From contig NW_005434561.1 of NCBI RefSeq assembly GCF_000315625.1, forward strand, positions 150,294 to 214,293: a stretch of 64,000 nt of DNA, given 5' to 3'. Of the stretch, positions 9,107-19,505 are shown piece by piece. The notes beneath the pieces are model-generated. The model was not told the origin of the DNA. It worked only from the letters and a program-made list of their open reading frames with translations, and did not search any database. Every line of letters starts with the position of its first letter. The first letter of the stretch is position 1. This DNA is from Guillardia theta CCMP2712. Its lineage: Eukaryota; Cryptophyceae; Pyrenomonadales; Geminigeraceae. A program made the position numbers and the translations under genes.

Positions 9107-9377
9107 CGACATCGCACAGCGGCATGAGCTCTCCATCTCCCCGGGCCACATCTATTCATAGAGGTTCTACGGACATATAGCTAGATATTGGGGGAGGTCA
9201 TCATATGAATGATGTATTCCCGGTAGTGTGCTAGGCTCTGACAAATATGGGGTAAATTTGCTGAACAATTATGACAAATTTGTTCAAGTTGAGCTGTAAA
9301 ATTCTGAACTTTTACTGACAAATTGTTCAATATTTGTCAAATTGGTCATGAATGGTCACGAAGCAAATACTCTTAGA

Positions 9378-9430
9378 GCTGACGGAGCAGTGGAAGGAGC
9401 TGAAGCACAACTACGCTCGGTCGTTCTAGT
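9378..9430. repeat. 53-bp copy of a terminal exon end
   Basis: Identical to 10278-10330, exactly 900 bp away, direct orientation. In the downstream copy it encodes the last 16 residues and stop of a likely gene. Here it has no matching upstream exon. Confidence 0.85.
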
Positions 9431-9578
9431 AGGAGGCACCGATGGCATCTTTGTGAGAGGCCGCTTATGGCACCATACAAGACTTCTGGAGGGAAAGCCG
9501 ATGGAACGTGTTTGGTCTGTTTGTTTTCAATCCGCTGCCAATTCCTACTTTCGTTGCCTAGGTTCTATGCAGCTTTGT

Positions 9579-9642
9579 TTGAGCTTAGCTTTGCTTGAGC
9601 TTAGCTTTGCTTGAGCTTAGCTTTGCTTGAGCTTAGCTTTGA
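9579..9642. repeat. 16-bp x4 tandem repeat
   Basis: Unit TTGAGCTTAGCTTTGC, four near-exact copies. Confidence 0.9.
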
Positions 9643-10149
9643 TTTTTTTTCGATTGATCATTATTAAACCTTCTTTGCTTTTTGATTACAATCCGGCCAA
9701 TGTTTGTTTGCGTGAGTTTTCCTTGAGTGGATCAGGGGATGTTGGATCTTGGTTTACACGCCTCTTTCAAGAAATCCATCACCGTGACAGCAAGGGATCT
9801 CATGACTTCGGATGACTGCGAGAAGAAGCAGAGCATTCAATCGCTGCCAGTCCTCGGTGAGGGTATTCATTCATTCTTTCTCAATACCGTTCACTCGTTT
9901 AACACTGACTGAATAGCAAGGAGAGCGATGAAGCCCGCAGAACCGCCTCAGAGAGAGATCACCGATTGACATGGGTTTAATTCGTAACGTTGTCAGCAGG
10001 CGCAATTTCTATATCCGTTCTTAAGTCACAAGCCGGGCCTTGCGCCTGCATATCCTTGGCTAATCGAGTCTCCTTCATCGCAGACCCATCCGTGTTCCGC
10101 TTCTCTCGGATTGCTTTGCGCCTTCTTCCATCCGTTATCATGCTCCCAG

Positions 10150-10329
10150 AAAGCGCTACGGCTGAGCTACAGGCAGCTGATGAGCGCGCATCGGGCAACA
10201 GCTCATGACAGCTGCAGATCGGGCCACCGTACACCCTCGAGCCCCTCGAGCCCTCAGAGCCGGGCGCCCAGGACGAGGCTGACGGAGCAGTGGAAGGAGC
10301 TGAAGCACAACTACGCTCGGTCGTTCTAG
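10150..10329 (+). CDS. terminal exon of an unrecognised spliced gene
   Basis: After a good acceptor (pyrimidine-rich tract ending CTCCCAG at 10149) the frame reads a basic 59-residue end, KALRLSYRQLMSAHRA...WKELKHNYARSF, then TAG at 10327-10329. Likely upstream exons are visible around 9757-9868 (FKKSITVTARDLMTSDDCEKK) and about 9920-10065, but I could not fix the junctions. No family is recognised. Its last 53 bp are duplicated at 9378-9430. Confidence 0.45.
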   Translation, partial: KALRLSYRQLMSAHRATAHDSCRSGHRTPSSPSSPQSRAPRTRLTEQWKELKHNYARSF

Positions 10330-10330
10330 T

Positions 10331-10931
10331 TGCAGCGATGGTTGAATACATGAGTCAAGCCAACCGTTGCTTGGACAAAGTGAAAAGCGACGTAAGGAAA
10401 TAAATGAAGCATTCATTGCATCACTCTTAACTGATCTCGTTACATGGAGCTATTGATTTAACTTGTTACGTTGAGCTATTGACTCTTGCTTGGGATAATG
10501 TGACGGTAGCTTGGGCCGAGCAGGAGGGACTAGGTGAAGGGTGGGTTCTCGGGGCATGGGAGATCGACGAACCGGATTCCCACTTTACAGCCGAGGGCCG
10601 GCATGCTGTTTCACGGACTCTGAACGGTGCTGACAGCTGGAACAGTCATTTACCTGACGAAAAAGATCGATTTCAAGGACAGTAGGCACGAAACGTTGAG
10701 TTTTGAGATTGTCACGAGGACATTGTCAGCAGCCAGAAAGTTCGAGCTTTATCTTCGTTATCATAGCCTCTTGTGCGCCTCTTATTTCACCTCCTTCCAA
10801 CTTATTTGCCGCCCCTCGCCCTGCCCGCCCCCTTGTCGTTTCTTATCAACTCCTGCCCCTACAAGCCTGCCATCGAACTTCTTACCTATCCCCATTGTGC
10901 GCTCAGTCTGTCTGAACAAGCTACGGAAACA
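10331..10931. other. region without a supported gene
   Basis: Several overlapping frames exist, but none shows splice signals or composition that I trust. Confidence 0.5.
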
Positions 10932-11267
10932 ATGCACGTCTCTCCTACTCCTGTCGACTCCTTCCTCTCCTTCTACGGCTTCTCCCCCTCGACTTCCGTG
11001 GTCTCCACTCCTGATAACCTCGTCACTGACTTCACCGATATACCCGACGAGCTCAAGGATGCTCTTTCCTGTGACTGCAACGATTGTGAATGTCCGGCGC
11101 TTCCATCCTGCCCTTCTCAGATCGCTCCCTGCAAGGACCACGGCAAGCCTTCCTATCGCGAGTACGTGCGGTCGAGAAGAGAGAGGTGCAGTCGACGCCA
11201 ATCAGCGACAGGGTCGTGGATGGAAAGCTGGAGGGTACGGTCGGACTTATTCCGGCGATCATTCTAG
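10932..11267 (+). CDS. hypothetical Cys-cluster protein
   Basis: From ATG 10932 the frame reads a Ser/Pro-rich N-terminus, then an acidic part with a tight Cys cluster (SCDCNDCECPALPSC), then a basic end. The third of the frame after about 11160 may belong to another frame. A metal-binding or disulfide role is possible for the cluster. Low confidence that the boundaries are right. 11268-11576 has no further gene. Confidence 0.3.
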   Translation: MHVSPTPVDSFLSFYGFSPSTSVVSTPDNLVTDFTDIPDELKDALSCDCNDCECPALPSCPSQIAPCKDHGKPSYREYVRSRRERCSRRQSATGSWMESWRVRSDLFRRSF

Positions 11268-11576
11268 CCAGACGAAGGGTCAGAAAGTGAAATAGGAGGC
11301 ACCTGTAGCGTTAGTGTAAAGTAAGTTGTTGTACACTATGTCTTTTGTGTCATTTGCCCGTTCTTACAAACTGATGATGGAAGGAAAGTAGGTGAAGCTT
11401 ATTCAATCAACAGAAGATCTTTTATGTGTTCTGACATTTACAACAACACTCCGCTCATCGCGGATCTGATCCGTTGAATTATTTCACAACATCAAACGTA
11501 GAACATCAAACGAAAGCATGTACAAGAGGTGCTAGTTCACGAGTTGAGATCGAGCAAACAAGTCACGAGCGAACAA

Positions 11577-14500
11577 CTACTCAGTGATGGAGTCGATGAA
11601 ACGGCAGAACCTGATCGCGTACTTGGCTGGTGGCTGGGAGGAGCATCCTCCTCCTTCGGAACCTTCGAAAGTCTGACAGCCAAGTCACTCGTACACGAGG
11701 CGAGGGATGAGAGTTGGAGAGGGACAAGCAGGAGGAGGAGCCTCACCGTCTTCCACATCCTCTCCAACTTCTTCCTGCGGGTGTAGAGCATGAGGATGTC
11801 GATTATGCCCATGAAGTATCGCTCGCCTACCAGCACATTAGGAAGCTCTCAACCTTGACCTCTCCCACGTTCCCCTACCGGTAAAACTGCCGTCCGCCAT
11901 GCACCCCTCGACTCCTCCCTGCGACACATTGCCATGAGATAGGGAAGAGATGATACAAATTTTTCCGGTCCTACCGCGTTGAATCTTCCAGGGTCCCCGA
12001 TGTCCTGCTGAGGAGAGAAGACAAGTCAGATACTGGAGGAGGAGGTTCGAGTGCTGACCATGGCCATGTTCTCGCTGTGCATGTCTTCGTGCGTCCTGTC
12101 GTCTTGATAGATCGACTGCGGCGCTGTCCCTCCCGGCAACCCGATCGTCGAGCTTCGCCCATATTGCTCCTGGTCTCTCTCATGGATGCCGAGAAGGAGA
12201 CTGTAGTCCATGATCTTCAAGCTCATCAGGAAGTGACAGTCCGATCTGATCTGATCCATGAAAGCTTTCTTCCTCTGAGGCCCGAGCTTGATCTTGACCC
12301 CCATCTCCTTGATGTCCAGGTCCTTGAGGATTGCTCGAGGACCCTTGGCCTTGTCAGCTTCAGAGGCTGCTCGTCCTAACGTGCTGCCCTTGAGGTCAAA
12401 CCGCCGATGGATCGCCAGGTTGGTAGCGTACACGTTGTTCATCACCACAAAGCGTACATTCCTCCCATACTCTGGTTTCCACCGATGCAGCCCGTAGAAG
12501 CGCGGCAGGTAAGTCCCCGGGTTCTGACGGACGTGTTGGAAGTAGTTGGGCAGGATCTCGAGCAGGAGCTTTGCCTCTCGTTTCGGGAGGGTCTTGACGA
12601 TGAACTTCATGTCATTGCTGAAGAAGAAGAGAGAGCCGCTCTTCCCGGGCGTCCCCATGATCCTCAACGCGTTACTACCATCCGCCTGCGTGTTGCACAG
12701 AGCCACCATGTAGTCAGCCGTGTCGATGTCGAAGATGGCGCGCAAGCTGCGGAAGACAGCAGGAGCGTAGTCCTTGAACTTGAACGCAGGGCCCTCGTGC
12801 GGAGGTGTTATGCTGCTCCCCCCCGTCGGAAACTTGAGCTTCACCTGTTCACATCATTTCACTGCGGCAGCTTGTGAAGGGGAGGCTGCTCAGCATCACC
12901 GTCTCGTGGAAGGCTTCGAACTCCGGCTCGTCCTCCTTCGAGATGCCATGGTTGTTCATCCCCACGTTCACCCGAATCCCCAGCTGAGGTAGAGCATCAG
13001 TTTTCACGTGACGAGGAGGAGGAGGGGGTTCAAAGGCTGCAAAAAGGGGGGGTTCACAAGCACAAACCTGCAGCCCGCAGGCCATCTCCCATGCGACATG
13101 CCCTTTCCTGTCGACTATCTGCAGGTGGGATCAGCAGGGGGATGGGGGTCGACCTACCCTACCTCTCCAACTTCGTTCAGTTTGTGAACTTTCATGTGCT
13201 TTCGCTCCCACAGCCCGCCTTGCCTGGGGAACATACATGTCAATTCGCCGCAGCCAGCATTCTTTGGCGGAAAAGTCTCATGTGACATGTTCACGCACTG
13301 TCACCTGCTCTTTGAAGATCTCTTCTCCCTGCTCCTCAAGTTGGTGCCACTGCCGACCCTGCGCTTGCCCTCGTATTCGCCGTCGCTCTTTGAGGTATAT
13401 CCACCGTCTTCATCATCCCCTGCTCTCGCCTTCAGCCGTCGCTTTCACTCCTCCTAACAGGATACGGACCTGAGTCTGACATGTGCCCTTTCCTCTCCTT
13501 GGAAGAGGAGGCTGTTCGTGAGAACTCTACATTTCCAGCAGGGAAATGATCTTTCTTGTAGTATCCTTGAGGACCGTCACGGGGTATCAAGGCAAACATT
13601 ATTCTTTCTCACCTGCTCTGCTGTGATTTCTTTCCCCACCACGAAAGTCTCTATCATCTGTTATCTCGTTCCCGACCTCCATAGGAGCAGGTCGAAGGTA
13701 GATCCGAGAATCGCCAAGCTGCGCGTGGCTGGTTCCCTTCTTGTAGTGGATGGGACCTTCTCCTCCCTCCTCTCCGTCCCAGTCACCCTTGCTCGGCGCA
13801 TGCGGCTTCAAGTACTGCTCTGTTTCGTTGGTCACGTACACGAAGGGCCTGTTCCGCTCGCTCGTCTTGGGAGGAGGCAGGTGAATGTCGCTGGGGTGAG
13901 GGGGGACAGCGGCTGTCGAGATGTGACTAGGGGCAAAAGAAAGGATTGATGTTTCCTCGTACCAGCAATCACCGTGGAGCCGTCAGAAGGCACGACTGGG
14001 TTGTGGTCTGCCAAGTTAGTCTTGAAGTCGACAGCCACTGAGCAAGCAAGAAAATGTCAGGAAGTACAACAAGTAACTCTTAGATCACCAGGGTGATGGG
14101 ACGGAGAGTGCGGCGGGACGAGGGTGTGGGAGGCTGACGAAGAGTTTTCTTGCGTGATCAGACTGTGGGAATTTTCATTCCCATCTTTACACAGACATGC
14201 AAACATACCGAAAACCTTCGCTGGGCCTCAAAACTCCGGACTTGTCATAGACCATGCTCTGTGCTATCGGGGTAGCAGGATGTAACTTGAATTCAATTTC
14301 AGGGGCAAGGCCAGTTTGAAATGAAATTAGACGTACGGCAGTGAAGGTGCTGATGCTTGAGGCGACGAGTCGAGCTCTCTGAATCGCCTCCTCCTACACA
14401 TCAGATTAGGAGCGAAGAAAGGAGCTCGCTTCCTCCAGTTCTACATCGGTCTCCACTCCTCAACTCTGATTCCTCCTCCATCCCTGGCCTCCCGTACTTC

Positions 14501-14615
14501 CCTCTCCACCTTATTCATCGTCCATTCCTTGCCATCTCACCTGCCGAGCCATCGCCTGCTCCCTGAGCCTCATCGCGTCCTCCTTCACCTCCGCCGCTGT
14601 ACGCGCGTCCGGCAT
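11577..14615 (-). CDS. phosphatidylinositol-phosphate kinase (PIPK), spliced
   Basis: Phosphorylates phosphatidylinositol monophosphates, usually making PI(4,5)P2 at membranes. Seen motifs: KFIVKTL with the ATP-binding Lys, RFDLKGSTLGR, MDYSLLLGIH, then RYFMGIIDILMLYTRRKKLERMWK and a C-terminal AKYAIRFCRFIDSITE end, all in family order. Exons I could close by phase (5' to 3'): 14541-14615 (ATG at 14615), 14337-14393, about 14209-14258, about 13973-14030, 13677-13865, one near 13300-13410, 13068-13118, 12900-12983, 12059-12844, 11975-12007, 11879-11918, 11747-11826, 11577-11672 (TAG). The kinase exons join perfectly; the junction near 14030-14209 and those at 13120-13680 are uncertain. The N-terminal ~200 residues before the kinase domain are not recognised. 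Confidence 0.9.
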
Positions 14616-15611
14616 TGTGGGGGAGTTTACTCTGAGTCCCACTGTTCCCACCCGTCGGTTTAAGACGGGTGGGGTACAAGTTAAAGAGAAATGACCGGGT
14701 AGATAACCTCAAATAAAGACTAAAATCAAGGGTTGGGGTGCTTTTTGTACCGGTAGTGTTTCCCTCCATACTCTTGCCGTGACGGGTGGAAGCATGTGCC
14801 TATATGAGAACTGGGGTGGCCAGCTCTAGGTAGTATTAAAAAAGAGGGTAGGGGGTGATACCTTTGAATGTACAATCACAGAGGTATCTAGTAATTGAAA
14901 ATATGTTATGACTATACTTAAATAATTTTCATGGAGGACTAGGAAGTCAGTTCACAAACTTTTGTTTTACAAGTTTGATGTGGGGGTGGATGTTAATTTT
15001 GGGAATTATGGGGTAGGGTGCCCTTTTCAGCACCGGTCCTCTAGAATCCACTTTGCAGAACGAACTTGGAGTGCTGCTGTAGGGGGTAGTCTATCATGGT
15101 ACCCGTACAGTCAGACACCCTGTTTTTGCAGTAAATCAGAGGGGTGGCTGGAGGGGTGGAGGTGGCTCAGATGAGAATGAGGGGGATGAGATAGTTGAAT
15201 GCGCGGGGATGAGGTTACCAAGAGGGTTTGGTGGGGGATGAGGGCCACTCCCAGACTGGCCGTTACAGTCTGGGATGTGTCAGGGAGAGGAGAAGGAGCA
15301 GGCGGAGAAGGAGGAGGAGTAGGAGGAGAAGAAGGAGAAGAAGCAGGAGGAGGAGAATCAAGATCAAGATCAAGATCAAGATCAAGATCAAGATCAAGAT
15401 CAAGATCAAGATCAAGATCAAGATATCACAACGAGGGGAGAAGAAGGAAAGGGAAGGATTGAGCGGTTGAGCAGTGAGGGAAGGAAATTTTCAAAAAAGG
15501 ACCGATGGGGGCAGCGAGCAAGGATAGTTGCTTCTAGACGAAAGCAGATCGGATTTATCGAAGAGCAACAACAGGCAGGTTGATCTCTCCGTAGCTCACT
15601 TCTCCAGAGCG
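14616..15611. other. shared 1-kb upstream region of PIPK and IP3R-like genes
   Basis: Divergent promoter region between two genes read away from each other. It contains G-rich and T-rich stretches and an (AGATCA)n microsatellite, but no frame I would call a gene. Confidence 0.55.
15357..15424. repeat. (AGATCA)n hexanucleotide microsatellite
   Basis: About eleven perfect 6-bp units, preceded by GGAGAA-rich purine sequence, some 190 bp upstream of the next gene's ATG. Confidence 0.95.
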
Positions 15612-17682
15612 ATGAGCGTCAACTGGGTGGGAAGCAAGGCGAGGGCGAGTGCTGGGATGCCTGACACCGAAAGAAAGCATCAGAATGATATGCTTTCCTC
15701 CAAGAGCAACGACGAGCTCAGATACGGAGACAGCATCGTGCTGCTGGCAGAGCGCATCTTTGGCTTCCTTCAGGCATCGCCGATGAAGAACGAGGAGAAC
15801 CAGCTGCTCATACGACCGATCGATGCTAGCCAGGGCCTGAGAACAAGCACCGTCGATCTTGAAACGTTTCAGGTACAAACGTGTCACGAGTACGAAGCAC
15901 AAGACAGGCTACAAGAATTCCTTGTTAAGCACGGCTTGCACCATCCCTCCGATGTTGCAAGGCTTGACGAGGACCAGAAGGCATTCCTCGAGGAGGTTCA
16001 AAATCTCGCTGAGGAGGAGATCAAGGGCAACGAAGAGCGCCAGCTGTTTCATCTCGGCCGGCCGATCAGATATGGAGACCCCTTTCAGCTTCTTCATGTC
16101 AAGGTGACCTGATCCTCCCCCTCCACCTGCTCTCTGACTGACATGATCGCGTGCTTACAGACCCGGCTCTTTGTCACGCTAGAGAATCACAGCATCAAGG
16201 TCTCCTTGTCCACCAAGTTCCCCAGCTCGTCGAGGAGCTCGTTCGCCTTCCATCTCACTGAGGGGCAGAAGGGAAGCCAGTTCATCTTCGACACTCCAGC
16301 TCGTCTAGAGCTGGGAGTCTCGCAGGAGGGGGTAGTTCGCCCAGGGGACGCGGTGGTCCTCGAGTCCATTGCGTATGAGGGTAAGAGGCTATCAGCGCTC
16401 AAGAGACAGGGAGAGAACGTCTGGTCCATCCACGCGTCCGACGACGACCCTTGCGAGCTCACCATACAAGTGCAGGCGCAGGCGAAACCAGCACTCAGCG
16501 GAAGCTCTCTCAAGTACAACTCGCTTTCACAGGCGACAGCGAGCGCAAAGAAGGAGCTCGAGGCGTCGCTGCACGTGGTAGAAGAGCGGAGACAAGGGAT
16601 CGCTCGTGAAATGGCCCTGCTGGACATGCGGCTGACGGACGTGAACAAAGGGTTTGACCAGATGGTTCTGCAGATGATGCTTCACTTCCAGGAGCTACAC
16701 CAGGCGCTTGAAGCGCGCGAGAACCAACTGCTCTCTGAGGCGAGGAAGAGGATTATGGAGAAAGTCACCTACCTCAAGGAGAGGAGGGAGGAGCTGTCCA
16801 AGGCCAATGATGAAGCCGACAACGGTATCCAGTTCGCCTCCAAGGTCCTGGCTATGGACAACGACGTGGAGATGCTGCAGATGCAGCCGCACGTGATGAG
16901 GAGGCTGAGCTCTGTCAAAGGAGCCGTACACACTTCCTCCCTCCCCACAGAGAACCTGACCTTCCGCTACACCTACAACGAAAGGCTGATCGACTCCATC
17001 GGCGAGCATGGAGAAATTTTCATTGGGAGTGCGCACGAGGAGCGAGCAGTTCCGTCGTCTAAGAGAGCCGCGCGTCCTTCCTCAGCGCATGCTGCTGCTC
17101 GATCGAGTGAGGCAGAACCTCCGAGGCCGTCCAGTGCCATCCATGATGGGGGCACTAAGAGCACAAGCAAGCAAAAGGAGAAGATCGGAAAGCAGCTGCA
17201 ATTCTGGCATGGCTCCGACCATCCGGCTCTTGGCGAGTGGCTCTCAGATCTGCGACAGAGCGGAGACAGCATCCGAAAGAGCAAGAGTGCCAACGACTCG
17301 TACAACAAGAAAACGGTGAGGAGCTTTTGCATGGCTGCTGCTGCCGCCACTGACCTGGTCCCTTCCACTTTAGCGCATCTCTGCTTCTTTCAGTGGGAAG
17401 ACAAGAGGATCCAAGTCAACGGACAGGAGAGGTTCATGATCGCTTGCTGACTCGCCTTTGTTGTTGACCCACCCCACAGAAACGTCGATGGATGGGAGGA
17501 GGAGAGCAGTAGACAGTTCAGCTGCTTTCGACGCGTCCATGGCCGACTTGTCGCTCGACTCCAAGAGCCATCGGCAAAGCTCGGACATCAAGAGGATGCA
17601 CGAGAGAATGACGCTTGCTTCAATGTCCAAGATCACCCCAAAGCGGACAAGTGCCCCTCTCCGAGATTACTACGAAGGATAA
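15612..17682 (+). CDS. protein with IP3-receptor-type N-terminal domain plus coiled coil, no channel
   Basis: Spliced model: 15612-16103, 16161-17315, 17374-17431, 17480-17682; every junction is in phase, giving 635 residues. I use ATG 15612 because the longer frame has no ATG. Residues ~35-330 follow the layout of the IP3-receptor suppressor/ligand-binding N-terminus: LRYGDSIVLLAE, an RPID segment, PIRYGDPFQLLHVKTRLFVTL, GSQFIF, then PGDAVVLESI and a WSIHA strand. Next comes a long coiled coil (KKELEASLHVVEERRQG to LEARENQLLSEARKR), then a Ser-rich tail. There are no transmembrane helices, so it cannot be a channel. In IP3 receptors this region is beta-trefoil and binds regulators or ligand; whether IP3 binds here is unknown. 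Confidence 0.75.
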
Positions 17683-18034
17683 GAAAAGAATAAGAAAAGA
17701 ATTATTCATTTGAGTAAATGACGCTATCGTCAGTAGACTCCGATTCTCACATCTAGAAGTCTTTCATAGAAAGGTTTGATAGTTACTCTGCAGGTCTTCC
17801 AGGCAGGGGCTACAGGAGACAGACCGTCTTTCGACGCTACCAGCGAATTCCAACGTTATTTCAAGGACTGGGGCTACACAAAAAAATTCATACTTTCGCG
17901 CGTTTCTTTAGTTCTTGCCCTGCACCGAAGGGTTACATGAAGGTCTGTTCAATCTTAGGCAAGCTCACAGAAGCTTTGCTTGCCTCAGCTGGCGTTCCCT
18001 TCCCCTTGTGCAGCACCGTTTGCTTCGTCTCAGC
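17683..18034. other. convergent intergenic region
   Basis: 3' flank shared by two convergent genes; an AATAAG-like motif follows the upstream stop. No gene seen. Confidence 0.5.
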
Positions 18035-18574
18035 CTAACCCAATATCAGCGTCGGTGTCATCAAGTTGCGGAAGCAGGAAACCTTAGTCTCTGCCGTCGT
18101 CGGTTGAGCCTCCTTGTCATTATCTCCCTTAGCCAACAAGTCCTTTGCATCCTTCTGCTCCTCAGGTGTCTTAGCCGCAGACATCACTTTCTTCGCTGCC
18201 TCTTCCAAGAGATGCTTGGTATTGACTGGCGGCATGTAGTTCTTGGCGCACTCGAGCACTTTGTCTCTCACGTCAGGAGGGAGCTTTCTTGGCGTGTCGT
18301 CGCCTGTTATTTTCTTTGCGCACAACATGACTTGCTGTTTCTCTACCTCCTCAAGCTGCTGCTTCCCCTTCAGCGAAAACTTCTTTACCCCTTTCCCAGA
18401 TTTGGCCTGAAGTGCTTTCATCCTGTCCTTCACCACCTTACCATGCTGCGACGCCCCCCCACTTCGGTTCTCGAGCATCTCTGAAGTTTCACCGGCATGA
18501 TCGAGTGATACGAGGCAGATGCCGGCCACCAGCAGCATGGCACAGCCAACCACTGCTACCTGCCGCCACGCCAT
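18035..18574 (-). CDS. small secreted or single-pass membrane protein, unknown
   Basis: The first ATG of the frame is at 18574 (complement), giving 179 residues; the longer frame upstream begins with GTG. An N-terminal hydrophobic stretch (QVAVVGCAMLLVAGICLVSL) could be a signal peptide or anchor. The rest is basic and helical, rich in Lys, Glu and Ala, with four well-spaced Cys (LCAKK, ECAKN, SCFRN and one in the leader). An upstream exon is possible, since another frame with a good ATG at 18692 leads toward it. No family recognised. Confidence 0.5.
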   Translation of the reverse strand: MAWRQVAVVGCAMLLVAGICLVSLDHAGETSEMLENRSGGASQHGKVVKDRMKALQAKSGKGVKKFSLKGKQQLEEVEKQQVMLCAKKITGDDTPRKLPPDVRDKVLECAKNYMPPVNTKHLLEEAAKKVMSAAKTPEEQKDAKDLLAKGDNDKEAQPTTAETKVSCFRNLMTPTLILG

Positions 18575-19505
18575 GGCTATATCGGGCGCTAAGCGAAAGC
18601 TGGCTGACCAGATAGTCGGAGATCTCACTCTCAGTGCTCACGGCCGACGGGCCCCGGTCAGGACCCGGCGCGGGCTCACCCAAGAAAGCCAATGATCCAC
18701 GTTATCACCCCCACCCCCTCCTACCATCACCCCACCTCCTTCCCCAAAGTCTGGAGAGTGTGGTTTTATCACCCCCAAATATTCCTTTATTTTGAGACAT
18801 ATCAATAGGTAGGGGTAGTGACCCCCCCGGAAAGGAGCCTCATGGATTTTACCCCCCAGCTGGCACCAATGGCGTCTCCCCCCATGGCCTGACTTGTGTC
18901 ATGCCGCTGCCGCTGATGACACTTCTACTCCTCCAGCTCATCGTCTCCTGCTGCTCCTCGTCTCATGCTGCTCTTCGTCTCCTCGTGCTCCTCGTCTCCT
19001 CGTGCTCCTTGTCTCGTCCTCCTACTGCACTGACTCCTGCCCATTATCGTTCCTGAGCTCGTCGGCGGCTTGATGTCCTGTCTCCTTGTGCCCCATCGCC
19101 TCACGTGTGAAAATCTTTTGCTCCTGTCTTATAATCCATCAACACCATCGTATGCCCTCATTCCTTCCTTCTCTCCGCTTTTCTCTATCGCATCTCGTCC
19201 TTTCCCTGGTGATTTTCTGCATCACCTCCCCATTCCTCTCTGTCGAACTCTTGGTAACCACCTGCTCCTTCACGTTCTTCATCGCTCTTCATCCCTCCTC
19301 TTGCCTCACTCGTCGTCCTATCACACGAAGATAACATGATGACTCTCGCTTCGAGTTCGTGTCCTCAAACCTAACCCGTATCTTGATCTGATTGGTTTCG
19401 CATAGGTCGTGATGCTCGCATCACAGTTGCGCATCCTGTGACGACCATCTGCCGTTGACTTGGTTGCTGGATGAGCAGCAGCCGATAGCTGAGAGGAGAC
19501 ACACA
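18575..19505. other. upstream region of the acetyltransferase gene
   Basis: Pyrimidine-rich on the plus strand (TCCTCGTGCTCC repeats near 18930-19010), with short simple repeats and no supported gene. The leader of the next gene probably starts in the last few hundred bases. Confidence 0.5.
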
